Positions 42,640 to 53,888 of a stretch of DNA of 64,000 bases are shown piece after piece; position 1 is the stretch's first letter; each line of letters opens with the position of its first letter. The stretch is from Coptis chinensis (Eukaryota; Streptophyta; Magnoliopsida; Ranunculales; Ranunculaceae). A program made the translations under genes and the position numbers. The DNA lies in assembly GCA_015680905.1 (NCBI GenBank), contig CM027381.1, positions 18,887,501-18,951,500 on the forward strand, written 5' to 3'. The notes below the pieces were generated by a model. The model was not told the origin of the DNA, did no database searches, and saw only the letters and a list, made by a program, of their open reading frames with translations.

Positions 42640-45290
42640 TCTCTTCTGCTACCTTTTTCTGCATACTAAACTTTTTGATCTCCCGTTAGGGTTTAACCAA
42701 AGCTTGAAACTCATTAGATAGCCTCCCCCACTCTAGGGCCGGACTCACTCTTCATCATTAGTCAACTTAGGGCCGGACTCACTCTTCCCATCCACCCATT
42801 GCTAAAAGAGTGTCTGATTCACTTCAATCTTGCTCTTGGTCAGGCAACACCCCTATTTTACAGAACTGTTATGTACTCTGCCCTTCTTGCCAAGAGACAT
42901 GGATTTGCTATAAACCGCTGGGTTTTTGGTTACGTTTATAAGGTCCGGCATATTCGAGACCAGTCGTACTATTATCACATGACCAGAGCCAAGAATTCTC
43001 CAATCGTCTTTTTTGAAAGGAAGTAGAGTGACGAAGGCTATGTTGATCACCACCTTCGTGTGTTGGGTGATGCGTGGGACGTTCGCCCCTCTAATGCTGA
43101 TGGTGGTGAGCCAATGGGAATTCCTGTTCCAAGAAAAAACACCCATGCTCTAACTAGTAAGTCTTCCTACTCAGGTACTTTATAACTTGCTATAGGAGTC
43201 TTTTGCCTAAATATCTTTTGCTATTATTCCTTAGATAACTCTTCTCCCTGGAATCAACTGACTGCAACTGATGTTGCTATGGTGGATATTATCAAGAAGA
43301 TCCCCAAAGTTCCTAATCCTACCAGTCTTTTTGAATATTTCAACATGTCTACTGAAGAACTGCTACAACTTGTTCTTGGCTATTCCCCCTTTGGGATAAA
43401 TACTGTGAATTATGGGTACACAATACTTCCTCCTCCTGTTAATCAAGATGCCGGACTTCTTCCTCTTCTAGTTTAGGATGAATCCTATTTGATTACTAGA
43501 AGAAGAAGAAACCGCAAGGAGAAGAGTTTAGAGGCCGTCTCCAGTGATGATGCGATGTCGGGTTCAGTACAGGAGCCTGCTGTTAGTGATGATTATGTGA
43601 TCACTGGCGGGAGGGGCCCTGAACTACCTCATGAACTACTGGCGGCCAGCAATTTTAAAAGGGGAGTGCGTGCGTCCAACCGTTCAAAATTGAAGAGGTC
43701 TGATATCACTTCTGATGATGCCCCCTCTGGTAAGAAAACGAAGTTTTGCCTTCTCTTTGTTAGTGAAGATATACTTTTTAAAGTTCCTGCCAGTATTTAC
43801 CCACCTATTAAGTCTTGCGAGAATGTAGTTGTACCCCCACCAGTCCTAGTTCCTTCTACTGGTTATGAACAAACTGGTGATAATGTCCTTCTGACTGTTG
43901 ACCCTCCCCTCCTTGATAATCGCAAGGGGAAGGGTATTGCTAAAACCACTACTGTAACTGTTGCTCTCCCTCCTCCTTGATCCAGTGATAGGAGGGGGGG
44001 TGAGTGACGACCTGCCCTTTTCACCAAGATCTCCAAATTCTCCTGAGAAGGAGATGATTGTGGAGATGAGGTGTTGGGGACAAACTGATGAACTACCTGT
44101 TACCAACAAGCACTCTGTTAAGGTTGTTGATATCGCACTTAGAGTTCTGGAAGCTGCGCGTCTTCCTGTTGACAAAGTTGAAGCCAACATAGCTGGGACC
44201 CTAGACCTGTCCTTTTGTCGATATGCTGTTCACCTTGCCAAGGTAAGACTTTCTTCTCTGTTCAGTGTTTGATTTCTCTGATTGTGCTTCTTACACATCC
44301 TATATTCTTTTCTAGTTAGTGAATAACTTTTTGGCTATGAAAGAACCCATCTTTGCGGCATCCTCTGATTCATCCACTGATGTCATGGCTACTGGTGAGC
44401 TGATTTGGGTGAAAGAGGCCGCTAAGAAGAGAACTGCAGAGCTACAGCTCCAGGTTGACCAGCTCTTGGCGAAAGAGAAAAAATCTGATACTGGCTTCAA
44501 GAATATGAGGGACACTATCTCCAACCTTCATAACTCTCTAGAGAAAGCCCAAAAAAGAGATGCTAATGCTACCACTTGGAAAGTGAAGTTCTTGGAACTG
44601 CGTGCCCACTTCACTACCTAGTAAGCAAAACATGACCAAGTCCAAGGGGAACTTAACCGTAAGAACACCGAGATGAGGACCCTTGGGCAAGCCATTGGCC
44701 ATGCAAATGAGGTCATGTCAGGCTATGAGAGGGCTCTAAAAGAGAAACGTCTTCTCTCTGATAAGAAGGCTGAGGACCTCCTGGCGGAGACCTCTGAGTT
44801 CTATTCTCAAGTGTTGAAGGAGGTGAAGAAGAGGTCAGATGAAAATGCCATTCACTTTGCTCTTAGAGTACTTGATGTTTCTCGAAAGTCCTTCGATGCT
44901 GCAAGACAAGTTAAGTTTGAGGAATCTATTAAGGCTATTAGGTATGTCTCTCAATTGGATGGTTAGGGGGGAGTGACCAACCCTTTCATCTTGTTTCCTG
45001 ATCTAGACACCAGTATCTCATATATCCAGGAAGAACTTATGCCTGATGCCTCCTCATCCTCTGAAGAAGATACCAATGATGACATGCCTCCCGTTCAGCT
45101 TCCTTTTCTGCTAGTTCCAGTTTTAAGTGAGTATTAAATTTGAGCGCCGACCATTCCGGCTAATCCAACCACCGCGATGCTGTTCTTGAGAGTGAATCCA
45201 GAGTTCCTGACGATGGTGCAACAACAAGCACTGATGGTGAACCAAAGTTTGATTCTACCCTTGCTTCATAAGTTTTTCAGTTGATGATTC
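42640..45290 (+). pseudogene. Antisense gene of Tat element C (introns, coiled coil; broken)
   Basis: The gene lies opposite to pol. Exon 1 includes 42799-43026 (FNLALGQATPLFYRTV, NRWVFGYVYKVRHIRDQ), which resembles the 'putative gypsy type transposon' domain of Tat antisense ORFs. Splice-like borders CTCAG|GTACTT (about 43174) and CCTTAG|ATAAC (about 43234) bound a 60-bp intron. Another intron runs 44240-44315 (CCAAG|GTAAGA to TTTCTAG). The middle part (43489-43980) is Ser/Asp- and Lys/Arg-rich with RRRRNRKEK and a KKTK cluster that could be a nuclear signal. The last part (44319-44966) is a long Glu/Lys/Leu coiled coil. Stops at 43024, 43475, 43978, 44619 and 44964 break it. The function in the lineage is unknown. 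Confidence 0.65.
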
Positions 45291-45299
45291 TCATAAACA

Positions 45300-46189
45300 A
45301 TTATTTTCAACAATTATTCTATAGATCTGTAATATTGAGCTATGTAGCTCACATATAATTTACTTACTGAGCTCTACATCTCTTCTATTTTATGCATGCA
45401 TCCTATTTACTTACTGAGCTCTGCAGCTCTTCTAGTTTATGTATACACTATCTTCACTTTATGTTATATGACATGTGTTACTATGCATACTCTACCCCTG
45501 AGGCCCCCAAAGTTCATTTGGAACAATAATAGGTGACCCTAGTAGGCTAAACAGATTAAAATGAGACATGACCAGAATCTGATCAGGATATCATAGGAGC
45601 CATTCAAGTTAACTGTAAGTAGGAGTTCGATCGCAATAAAGCTTATATCTTTGTGAAAGGAACTAGGTGCCATGAGCACAACACTATGTTTAATAATGAT
45701 AGGTTATATTTATTTTTAAAAATAAATAGGTTATCGCCAGAATAGCAGTGGTGGAGTCTTCCTCAGAGCTTATCATGCTGATACTATTCCAGGCTCATGA
45801 TTTGCGTGCTAGGATCTGGATCCAACCCAAATCTTCCTAGCAACTCCTATGTTGATGTTTTGATAGCACGAGGAACTGTCATATAGTTCAGGCTCTCGAG
45901 AACACTATCTCTTGTTCCAAGTCAAACTGGCATACAATTTACTAAATAGTTAGTGTGGTCGAATTTCCTAAAGGCTTAACCCATCGAGGATAATTACATT
46001 TTGAAGGAACTGGCGTACAGTTCCAGCTGCATGGGAAAGGAGCTGGCATACAGTTCAACTTTTCCATGCTCAATACCACTGGTTCTAAAGCAAATTGGCA
46101 TACAATATTCTTGAGCAGATAGTGAGAAGATAATTCCCTAAATGATTAGTCCATTGTGGATCATAAATAAAGAACAAATGTAAGGAATA
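45300..46189. other. Spacer between antisense gene and integrase in C
   Basis: No gene was found. It contains a duplicated ~50-bp segment (TTTACTTACTGAGCTCT at about 45359 and 45409) and two copies of a GGCATACAGTTCAAC-like phrase with GGCGTACAGTTCCAGC (about 46012-46060). Confidence 0.5.
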
Positions 46190-47315
46190 AATTCGATGCC
46201 AATGTGGAGCACTTTATTGATGAATTGGAGAGGAGTGAACAATGCATTGAAAAGCATAGAATAACAATTTACTGATAGTACTTGTGAAGGTGCTACGCGT
46301 TCCATGGTTTGACAAGAACGTCCCCTTCAGCAGTGCGTAGATAATAAAAACCAGTTCGACCAACCTTGTCGATGATGTATGGTCCTTCCCAGTTAGGCCC
46401 AAGCTTGCCGTTGGGCTCTGGGATCTTGCACAAAACTAGATCTCCAGATTTGAAAGATCGAATTCGGACTTACTTGTCGTATGATCTCTTCAGAATCTGA
46501 TGGTTAGCAGCTAAGCGAAGTGCGACACCTTCTCGTTTTTCATCTAGGAGATCCATTTCTTTACATAACAACTCTTCATTGTCCAGTGTATGTATAACAT
46601 CTGACTTCTGAGTGGGAGCTACTAGTTCTGGAGGTATGACAGCCTCAGTTCTGTAGGTCAGTCAAAATGGGGATTCACCAGTTGACCATCTGGGTGTAGT
46701 TCGGTATGCCCATAAGACCTTAGGTAGTTCCTCAACCCATAAACCTTTCGCGTCGTCTAATTTACACTTCATGTTATCCAAGATGACCCTGTTAGAGGCT
46801 TCAGCCTGGCCATTGCCTTTTGCGTATCTTGGAGTAGAGAACAGATGGGTAATGTGAAATTCATCATAGAGTTAAGCATCCAATCCTCCAGTGAACTGTT
46901 GCCTATTATCTGAGATGATAACTTTGGGTATGCCAAACCTACAGACTATGTTGTTCCAAATGAACTTTCTGACATCATGCTCCCGAATGAAGACAAGGGG
47001 AACTGCTTCTATCCACTTGGTGAAATAATCCGTCGCAACTAGTAGGAATCGGACATTGCCTGGAGCAGGTGGTAGGGGTCCTACAATATCAGTTTCTCAC
47101 TGTGCAAATGGCCATGGACTGGCCAATGGGTGTAGTTCTGTTGCTGGAGTATGGATTAGAGGAGCATACTGTCGACATTTTTCACATTTGTGGGCAAAAA
47201 CCTGTCCATCCGTTTGCATATAAGGCCAAAAATATCCTTGCCTTAGGATCTTGAGAGCTAGTGTTCTGCCCCCAGCATGGTTGCCACAAATTCCTTCATG
47301 TACTTCTCGTATAAC
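46190..47315 (-). pseudogene. pol: Integrase of element C (several stops)
   Basis: Read on the minus strand from the end of the second RNase H. The core is readable in one frame: ETDIVGPLPPAPGNVRF (first Asp, after a TGA), VATDYFTKWIEA, GIPKVIISDN (second Asp) and [12 protein letters not shown] (Glu). All three catalytic acidic residues are present. Stops are scattered (for example after QFTGGLDA). The C-terminal part runs to about 46200. It would join cDNA to host DNA; this copy needs no large repair but cannot be translated as it is. Confidence 0.8.
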
Positions 47316-48089
47316 CTATTCAGCGAGATGTGGGGAGAGACATCTGAGATGAGGTCCCAGAAATAACTTCTTGTATGGATCGTCTCCTACGAGGGTGAAC
47401 CTTTGTATCTTTGCAAGTAGACGCCTTGCTACATTCTTATCCTCAGGGAGTGTTCCGTCTTTGATGTAAGACTTATATGGATCCATCCAACTTGAAGTAA
47501 TGGCTGGAACAACACAAACTATTGTAACTGAGATATGAATGCTAGATTTCTCTTGGAAATCTATAGTGACGGAACGTGACTCGCTGTTGCCTAACATTGA
47601 GGCAACATATGCCAAAGCATCTGCGTGTTGATTTTCGGATAGAGGTAGCTGATAGAATTGAATGTTCTCAAACTTTCCTTGAAGAACCCTTACCAGTTTC
47701 AGGTATTTAGCCATTCGTTCGTCCCTGGCCTCATACCCTCCATCAACTTGAAACACAACCTGCTGTGAGTCACTAAAAACTATGAGGTGTGTTAGGCCCA
47801 GGTCAAGGGCTATTGTGAGGCCAGCAAGTGTCACCTCATACTCTGCCTCATTGTTAAAGGCGTTCCAACCTAGTCGGATAGATTTCTCTAGCCGTATATT
47901 GTCGGGAGTAACTAACACAGCTCCAATTGCTGCACCTATGTCATTTGAAGATCCATCCACAAACAGCCGCCATCCGGAGCTCGACTCCCATGGGTCTGGA
48001 CGGGAGTTTGGGGATTCAAGCAGGATGCCATCATCAGAACTAGGGGTTATGGAATCGTACCCTGTGTAGGTCATTGGGAAATCTCCCAA
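47316..48089 (-). CDS. pol: Second (archaeal-type) RNase H domain of element C
   Basis: A 257-codon open stretch from 48089. Residues about 41-180 are an RNase H fold: WRLFVDGSSN (Asp), FNNEAEYEVTLAGL (Glu), HLIVFSDSQQVV (Asp) and ENQHADALA (His/Asp). All catalytic positions seem kept. Tat elements carry this extra RNase H downstream of the RT-linked one, by separate acquisition from the archaeal-type family (established). It lies just before integrase and would be part of the Pol polyprotein; the upstream junction is frameshifted. No stop occurs inside the domain. Confidence 0.8.
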   Translation of the reverse strand: MGDFPMTYTGYDSITPSSDDGILLESPNSRPDPWESSSGWRLFVDGSSNDIGAAIGAVLVTPDNIRLEKSIRLGWNAFNNEAEYEVTLAGLTIALDLGLTHLIVFSDSQQVVFQVDGGYEARDERMAKYLKLVRVLQGKFENIQFYQLPLSENQHADALAYVASMLGNSESRSVTIDFQEKSSIHISVTIVCVVPAITSSWMDPYKSYIKDGTLPEDKNVARRLLAKIQRFTLVGDDPYKKLFLGPHLRCLSPHLAE

Positions 48090-48451
48090 GAATTCTACTA
48101 GTGTCTGACCTTTCTATGAGATCCTGGGGACGTAAATAATATCATATTTTGACAGCTGCACAGACCATTTAGCTAGCCTTCTTGACCTGTTCGGTCGTTC
48201 CAAAACTGATCGTAATTGGTACTCTGTTATCACTCTTATGGTATGGGACTAGAAGTACGGTCTTAATTTCTCTATGGCAAAAACAAATGCTAAAGCGACT
48301 CTTTCGAGTTTAGGGTACCTTGTTTCTACTAGCAGAAGCGTCTGGCTCAAGAAATAGATAGGCTTTTTCAACCTTCTTTTCATCCACGCGTATTAGTACA
48401 GAACTGATACCGTAGTCAAGGGAACAGAGATAGAGACCCAGGACTTCTCCC
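48090..48451 (-). pseudogene. pol: RT-linked RNase H remnant of element C
   Basis: Minus-strand sequence after the RT frame still reads as the RT-linked RNase H (LGLYLCSLDYGISSVLI, KVEKAYLFLEPDAS) in a frame shifted near 48600. There are stops near 48320 and 48110. In many Tat elements this first RNase H is degenerate because the second one took over its role (family knowledge); here both age and that may explain the decay. Confidence 0.6.
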
Positions 48452-49393
48452 TCAACAGTATTTGAAAGGATCGGCGGTGCCCCCAGGTATGTTTTGAGTT
48501 GATTGAACGCCTTTTGGCACTCTTCCGTCCATGCAAAGAAGGTGTTCTTTCGCAGTAATTGAAAGAGGGGTTTTGCACTTATCTGTACTATTGGAGGTGA
48601 ACCTATTCAGAGTTGCTAACCTGCCTGTAAATGTTTGAACCTCTTTCATGTTTTTAGGTGAGGGCATCTCTATGAGCGCTTGGATCTGATCTGGGTTCAC
48701 CTCAATCCCTCTCTTAGTAACCAGATACCCTAAAAACTTTCCTGATGATACAGCGAAAGCACATTTTGCAGGGTTGAGCTTCATGCGATACTTTCGAAGA
48801 ACATCAAATGCACGTTTCAAGTGGGAAAGATGATCTCATCGTTTCAAACTCTTAATCAGGAGATCGTCCACATACACCTCCACAATGTCTCCTATTAATC
48901 CTTCGAACATCTTGTTTACCAAACGCTGGTGTGTGGCTCTTGCATTTTTCAATCCGAACGGCATGACCTGATAGCAATACAGGCCATCCTCGGTTGTGAA
49001 ACTGGCATGCTTGTGGTCCGCTTCATGTAAAAGGATCTGGTTGTAGCCTAACGACCTATCTGTGAAGGTTAATAGTTCATGTCCGGCTGTTGCATCCACC
49101 AACTTGTCAATTTGTGGCAGAGGGTAGCTGTCCTTCGGACATGCACAGTTCAAATCCATGAAGTCAATACAAATTCTCCACGACCTATTCTTCTTTCTTA
49201 CGGGGACGATATTTGAAATCCAGGTGGGGAAATTGATTTCCCTGACAAAATTAGTTGCCTTTAGTTTTTCAACTTCAGCTTTTACCGCCTTGGATCTGTC
49301 AGCACCTATCCTTCTCGGTTTCTGCTTGACTACTACTGTATCACTGCGGACATTGAGCTGGTGGCATGCCACATGAAGGTCAATTCCTGGCAT
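48452..49393 (-). pseudogene. pol: Reverse transcriptase of element C (one stop, one frameshift)
   Basis: The frame runs from 49393 to 48836, a single TGA (48836-48838), then on in the same frame from 48820 to about 48600, where a shift occurs. Motifs: NIVPVRKKNRSWRICIDF, ACPKDSYPLPQIDKL, MPFGLKNARATHQRLVN and the catalytic VYVDDLL (48874-48857). The thumb and connection follow (CAFAVSSGKFLGYLVTKRG). The RT is nearly intact and close to a working Tat enzyme. Upstream it is in frame with protease and the zinc knuckle. Confidence 0.88.
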
Positions 49394-49690
49394 TTCTTCA
49401 AATGACTAAGCAAACACATCTATCTGCTCTCGGAGGAACTATATCAGAGCTTGGCACTCTTCAGAACTCAACAAGGTGCCGATGAAAGTGGTCTTTGGTG
49501 AGCTGCCACCTACAATTTCCACTTCCTCTAATGGCTCCAGTGAGGGGAGATCCTCCCTCTCTCATGGGACCAAATCCGGGAGAGGTGGATCCAACTGTAA
49601 TTGCTATTTGGCGGGTTGCCCCACCTCTATTGGTTTAAAAGGGAGTGGGGACTGTCTTGTCGCCAGCACGTAGCATGCTTTGGCAGCCAC

Positions 49691-50368
49691 CTAATCTCCT
49701 CTGATCGTCTCTATTGTCCCATTATGCTGGAACTTCAAACATTGGTGATAGGTGCTGGGAACAGCTTGGAGTCTATGTAGCCAAGTCCTTCCCAAGATCA
49801 TATGATAGGGTGTGTTAGCTTTTACTACGACAAAGTTTATGATGAGAGTTACCGGACCAGTAGTTACGGGTAGTTGGATCTCTCCAACTGTCAGAGCTTT
49901 GTCCCTACTGAATCCATACAGGTTGGAGTTGGTGGCAACCATTTCAGAGTTTGGAATTTGCAGCTTTTTGAATGCGGCATAGTATAACACATCTGCTGAG
50001 CTGCCTGGATCAACCAATATGCAATGCAAATCATAATCCCCAAAAGGAAGTGTCAAAAGAAGCACATCCTCATGAGGGGTCTGGATGCTGCAACAATCAG
50101 CCTCAGTGAAAAGGATGAGCAGATCCTTGTGGGGTACCACGTTATTCTGACCTCCTGTAGTCAGCTTGTTGTTCATGATCCTCATCTGCTTGGCGATCCG
50201 CATTTGATATCGCGCACCCCTTTCAGTGATCTGTCCATTACGTTTACTTGCTTTTCTGAAAATCATATTTATCTGGAGTCGGCCATTGAGCGGTCCAGCA
50301 CCTAGAGGATCCTGAACTAACGTGCTGATCTCCTCAGGCTGTACTGCATTTTCCTGTACGTGTGCCAC
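49691..50368 (-). CDS. pro: Protease region of element C
   Basis: A 225-codon open frame, continuous on its N side with the gag zinc knuckle (50467-50426). Retropepsin motif HCILVDPGSSADVLYYAAF has the catalytic Asp. The flap region and the C-terminal PYHMILGRTWLHRL (Ile-Leu-Gly-Arg) are typical. It is in the same frame as RT, separated only by stops between 49690 and 49394. It would cut the Gag-Pol chain as a dimer. The Pro after the Asp is a variant seen in this lineage. Confidence 0.8.
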   Translation of the reverse strand: MAHVQENAVQPEEISTLVQDPLGAGPLNGRLQINMIFRKASKRNGQITERGARYQMRIAKQMRIMNNKLTTGGQNNVVPHKDLLILFTEADCCSIQTPHEDVLLLTLPFGDYDLHCILVDPGSSADVLYYAAFKKLQIPNSEMVATNSNLYGFSRDKALTVGEIQLPVTTGPVTLIINFVVVKANTPYHMILGRTWLHRLQAVPSTYHQCLKFQHNGTIETIRGD

Positions 50369-50425
50369 AAACTACTTCAGATACCCCCTTTCAATCAGAT
50401 CTTGTAGTTTATTTTTCAGGGTCCT

Positions 50426-50467
50426 GCAGGCTCTGGTACTATGACCCTTACTCTTATGGAACTTGCA
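50426..50467 (-). other. Zinc knuckle of gag in element C
   Basis: CKFHKSKGHSTRAC gives C-x2-H-x4-H-x4-C, the variant knuckle with His at the second position that is common in Tat gag. It lies in the protease frame, one frame away from the main gag frame. Confidence 0.7.
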
Positions 50468-52043
50468 GTAGGTCCTTTGGTCTCTGGTACCTCGGGAGCA
50501 TGGCTTTAGCGGAGCTGGCCATTTGAGGTAGCTTTGATTTTTTTATTGAGTCCAAAACCTCATTTGGCATTTTCTTCAGAGGGGCAAAGTTCCTATCCAT
50601 CGAGAGAAAAACTTCTTCAGCTCCTTCCACACGTGGCTTCTTCTGTGGTTTCCCATTTGCACTACTGGCTACATTTTGGTATTGCCTTCTGGGCATTCAT
50701 CCCTTTGATGGAGATTCGGCCCTTTGGCGATTACGATTACGGTCTCTCTTTGATTTTTGAGGGGAAGAATTTTCATTCCCTTCTCGAGGAAGCCCAGGAA
50801 CTACCCGACTTATCTTCTTTGCTTCCTCGCATCTGTTCAGGACATCTTCTTCCCACCCTGCATGAGTTTCAACCCTATCAAGGAGTTCCTCTAAATCGCG
50901 GGGTGGTTTCCTGGAGAGAGATCCGAATAAGGTGTTGTTTTTATCCAACCCTTGTTTGAAAGCTATTATAGCAGTCTGTTCATTGCAAGACTCTATTTGG
51001 ATTGAAATTTCCATGAACCGTTGCATGTAGGATCTCAACGCTTCTCCCTCCTTCTTCTTGATGTTGAACAGTGCATCAATGCATTTTGGCTGATGCTTGT
51101 TACATGAGTACCTGTCAATGAAGGTCCTAAATATTTTCTCTAAGGACCTGATCTGATGCTCAGGTAATCTGTGGTACCACTGGAGCGTTGATCCAGATAG
51201 GGAGGTTTTGAACTCCTGGCACATGACATGGTCATATCTCTCATATTGTCCCATAGTGGCATGATACCTGAATACGTGATCGACCGGATCTGACTTGCCA
51301 CTAAAAACACTAAACTTCGGTTGCTTGTACCCACGGGGATATGGCTTCCTCATCACTAATGATGCAAAAGGAGATCTGCCTGCTCCCATTATGGCTAATT
51401 TAACAAGGGAGTCTTGCATTTTCTTCCCCTTCCCTATCATCCGATGCATTTGACGGAGCAGGTCATTCTTCTTAGTTTCCCATGTACTTTCTTTGGTAGA
51501 AAGTTTTCTGCTCTGAGTTCTTTTTTGGTCTCTAGGGTCGACACCACGATCCTGGTCAGTGGACTCTGGCTCTGAGGCTGTTCTTGAGTCCTCATCTGAG
51601 TTGCTGTATTCTGACTCAGATAGCTCGCACCAAACTAGGTCCCCACGCCTTGGGTTCCTAGTACGATTAGCTTCGGGAGGGTCATCATCATCGAGACCGA
51701 TGAGTGGCTCCTTCCTTGTGTCAGACTGATATAAGTGCCTTAGCAGTTGTAATTCTCGCTAAAGGTGGCTCCTTTGTTGTTCCAGAGCCTGCACCGCCTG
51801 AACAGACTTTGGGTTGGTGAGGATAGCATTCTCGCCATTTTAATGTTCCTCCTGAGCATTATTCCTGTGACCTGCTCCGGGAAAAATTGGTTCATCTGTG
51901 CTTGTCATAGGTCCTTTGGGGGGATCATTCGCATCTTGGTGACCGACATTCTCTCCCCCTTCAGGCATCTCGTGCTGTTCTTCTCTAATGGCGACGCTGC
52001 GCGTGGTAGCGCCACCCTTTGTTTTCTTTGCTCCTGCCATCAC
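50454..52043 (-). pseudogene. gag: gag of element C (same frame with a few stops)
   Basis: The start is ATG 52043 or 52040 (MMAGAKKTKGGATTRS). The first 67 codons are open to a stop at 51840. Further stops follow until 51449, from where 250 codons are open in the same frame: the Retrotrans_gag capsid domain (YPRGYKQPKFSVFSGKSDP, LQWYHRLPEHQIRSLEKIF, RSYMQRFMEISIQIESC) and a basic tail (KSKRDRNRNRQRAE). A stop at 50697-50699 separates a further 80 codons. A frameshift then leads to the zinc knuckle. The whole gag frame can be followed, which shows point mutation more than rearrangement. Confidence 0.82.
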
Positions 52044-52101
52044 AACAATAAGAGTTTTTAGAATAAATCAATCATTTGGAATGAATATTTACCTGCTTTT
52101 G

Positions 52102-52120
52102 TCCCCACAGATGGCGCCAA
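52102..52120 (-). other. Primer-binding site region of element C
   Basis: On the minus strand the LTR end CTACA is followed by TCTTT and TGGCGCCATCTGTGGGGAC, a primer-site form widespread in plant Ty3/gypsy elements. The exact tRNA cannot be fixed by eye. Confidence 0.6.
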
Positions 52121-52125
52121 AAGAT

Positions 52126-52811
52126 GTAGGGGAAATTCCAAGTATCCCCTGATCTTCCTCTGTGCCTTGTGATCTAGAATCCTTTGCTGAATAGAGAAGG
52201 GATGATATAATGTTGAGTTCAGGGTTGAACCATCTGACGGCTGCCTATGTATCTCCTTTGTTCTATTAGAGAATCAAACCCTATTTCTGCGTTGTTCCTA
52301 AGAGCGAATCCTTATGGTTTATATAGGAAGGGTGATGAGAGTCCTAGGGTTTAGGGTTGTCCTCACAGCTTATGAGTTCCCTTCCATATTTGGACTCTTC
52401 CTTCCTATTAGGATTCCTCTTCTTATGGAAGTCTGAATCTAGACCATATCTTATGGGAGGTAAGTTTCCTTGTTGATCATAATGTCCCATCGTGTATGGG
52501 AAGATTATATCTAAAAGATAACTCCTAAGATATGTCCTAACGATTCCTTCCTTATCATCAAAGATCGCCATCTTCAGTTTCCTTCTGTTCAGGAACTGTC
52601 TATATCAGTTCCTAACAACTGGGGTAACTGTTATGTTTGAAGGCGGTCAGTCATGTGCCTGGCACATGTCCACTAAGCACTCGTGCTCAAGACGAGATCA
52701 CTTATTCACAGAACTGATCTGATGGTCCTCGTCTCATTCTGGACATCTATAGTCTTAAGTTATTTCCCTTACACGTGTTATCTGTTCAGTGACGAGAAAT
52801 CCCCCCTACAG
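52126..52811 (-). repeat. 5' LTR of element C
   Basis: 686 bp, TGTAGGGG...CCCCTACA in plus orientation. A minus-strand TATA box (TATATAA) lies at 52325-52319, where the 3' copy has it too (near 41900). Intact TG/CA ends. Confidence 0.9.
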
Positions 52812-52816
52812 TAGCC

Positions 52817-53888
52817 ATTCTACATAGTTTTAACAACTTATCAAAATAGCAATCTCAATGCCTTTAGCCCTTGAGGTTGCACCAAACAATAGTAGCTAAT
52901 TCTAGCTACACCACATTAGCAGCATACTCATATATAAACTATATTCTTACAACCTTGCAATATTAACTTCCAAAAACATGTAGATAGGGTAAATACAATG
53001 CTAAACAAATAATGCCACCCCCAAACAAGTCGGAAAGGTGGGATTCATGAAAATTAGATAGCATGCTTGGACAAAAATTAAACTAACTTGAAATTCAAAT
53101 AACAACCAAATACATAATCCAATATTAATTACTTAACTAAACAACTCGGAATTAAAATTCTACTAAAATAGGGAAATACTCCTAAACATAATACAACTAA
53201 TGAACTAGCCATGAGATGAGGAAGGGATAAGAGTAGGAAGTTGAGTGATCAAGAATGAAAAGACCAAACACCCCACCCCCAAACAAATTTTTGAAAACAA
53301 GGTTTAGAAAATTTGTTTTAAAATGTGGGTCTTTTAAAGTCAGATTCCCGAGACTTACTAGATTAATATTTATATGGTTTTAAATTTTTTTACTTTTTAT
53401 GAATAAGGTTTTATATAAAAGAAAACAATAAAGCAATAAGGACATACATCACTCAATAGAGAAACACGACTAAAAAACGAGAAAACATGCAAGAGTGGAA
53501 AGCATGAATTACGTTAAACGTGAACTTAGGATCCGATATTTACAGCCACACACTCCAAATGGAGGGTCCGGTTACCTGAATGGTGCACTCACATAATATG
53601 AGATTGGAATGGAGTACACCGAAGAATAAAATGAGTCTTTTATAGTCAGATACTCGAGACTTTATCTAAAAGATGTATTAACATGCAGTTTACAATTTAT
53701 CAACAATCTAAAGAGTTACGGGTCTATCCATAAATAGTTAACATGGACGACAAACCCAACAGATTTAGGCACCAAGATTTCCTATGACGTGGTATAGTGG
53801 AATGAGAGTGAGTACTGATGGATCTAGAACCTAACCTAGCATTCAATTTCTTCTTTTTTCTCCAACGAAAGGGTAGCCAAGTGAATGA
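52817..53888 (-). other. Internal noncoding part of element B between the unknown ORF and env-like ORF2
   Basis: In minus-strand order: hairpin-like motif (53662-53633), a segment collinear with 17340-17560 of A, a second hairpin-like motif (53356-53326), a polypurine-like block (53285-53271), then a junction near 53232-53222. At the junction the sequence jumps from the start of the ORF1 leader (matches A near 17712) to the very end of ORF1 (matches A near 20698). ORF1 is deleted. The polypurine-like block of 53027-53016 follows. Confidence 0.65.

Larger units (their letters stand above)
41694..52811 (-). mobile_element. Element C: Tat-lineage Ty3/gypsy retrotransposon with an antisense gene
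   Basis: It is 11118 bp, with LTRs of 685 and 686 bp at the two ends. The flanks GTAGA (41689-41693) and GTAGC (52812-52816) are a duplication with one mismatch. Pol is on the minus strand in the order gag, protease, RT, RNase H, second RNase H, integrase. Between integrase and the 3' LTR a long gene lies on the opposite strand. The extra archaeal-type RNase H and the antisense ORF are known features of the Tat lineage. Stops are few in RT and more in integrase, so it is moderately old. Confidence 0.9.
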
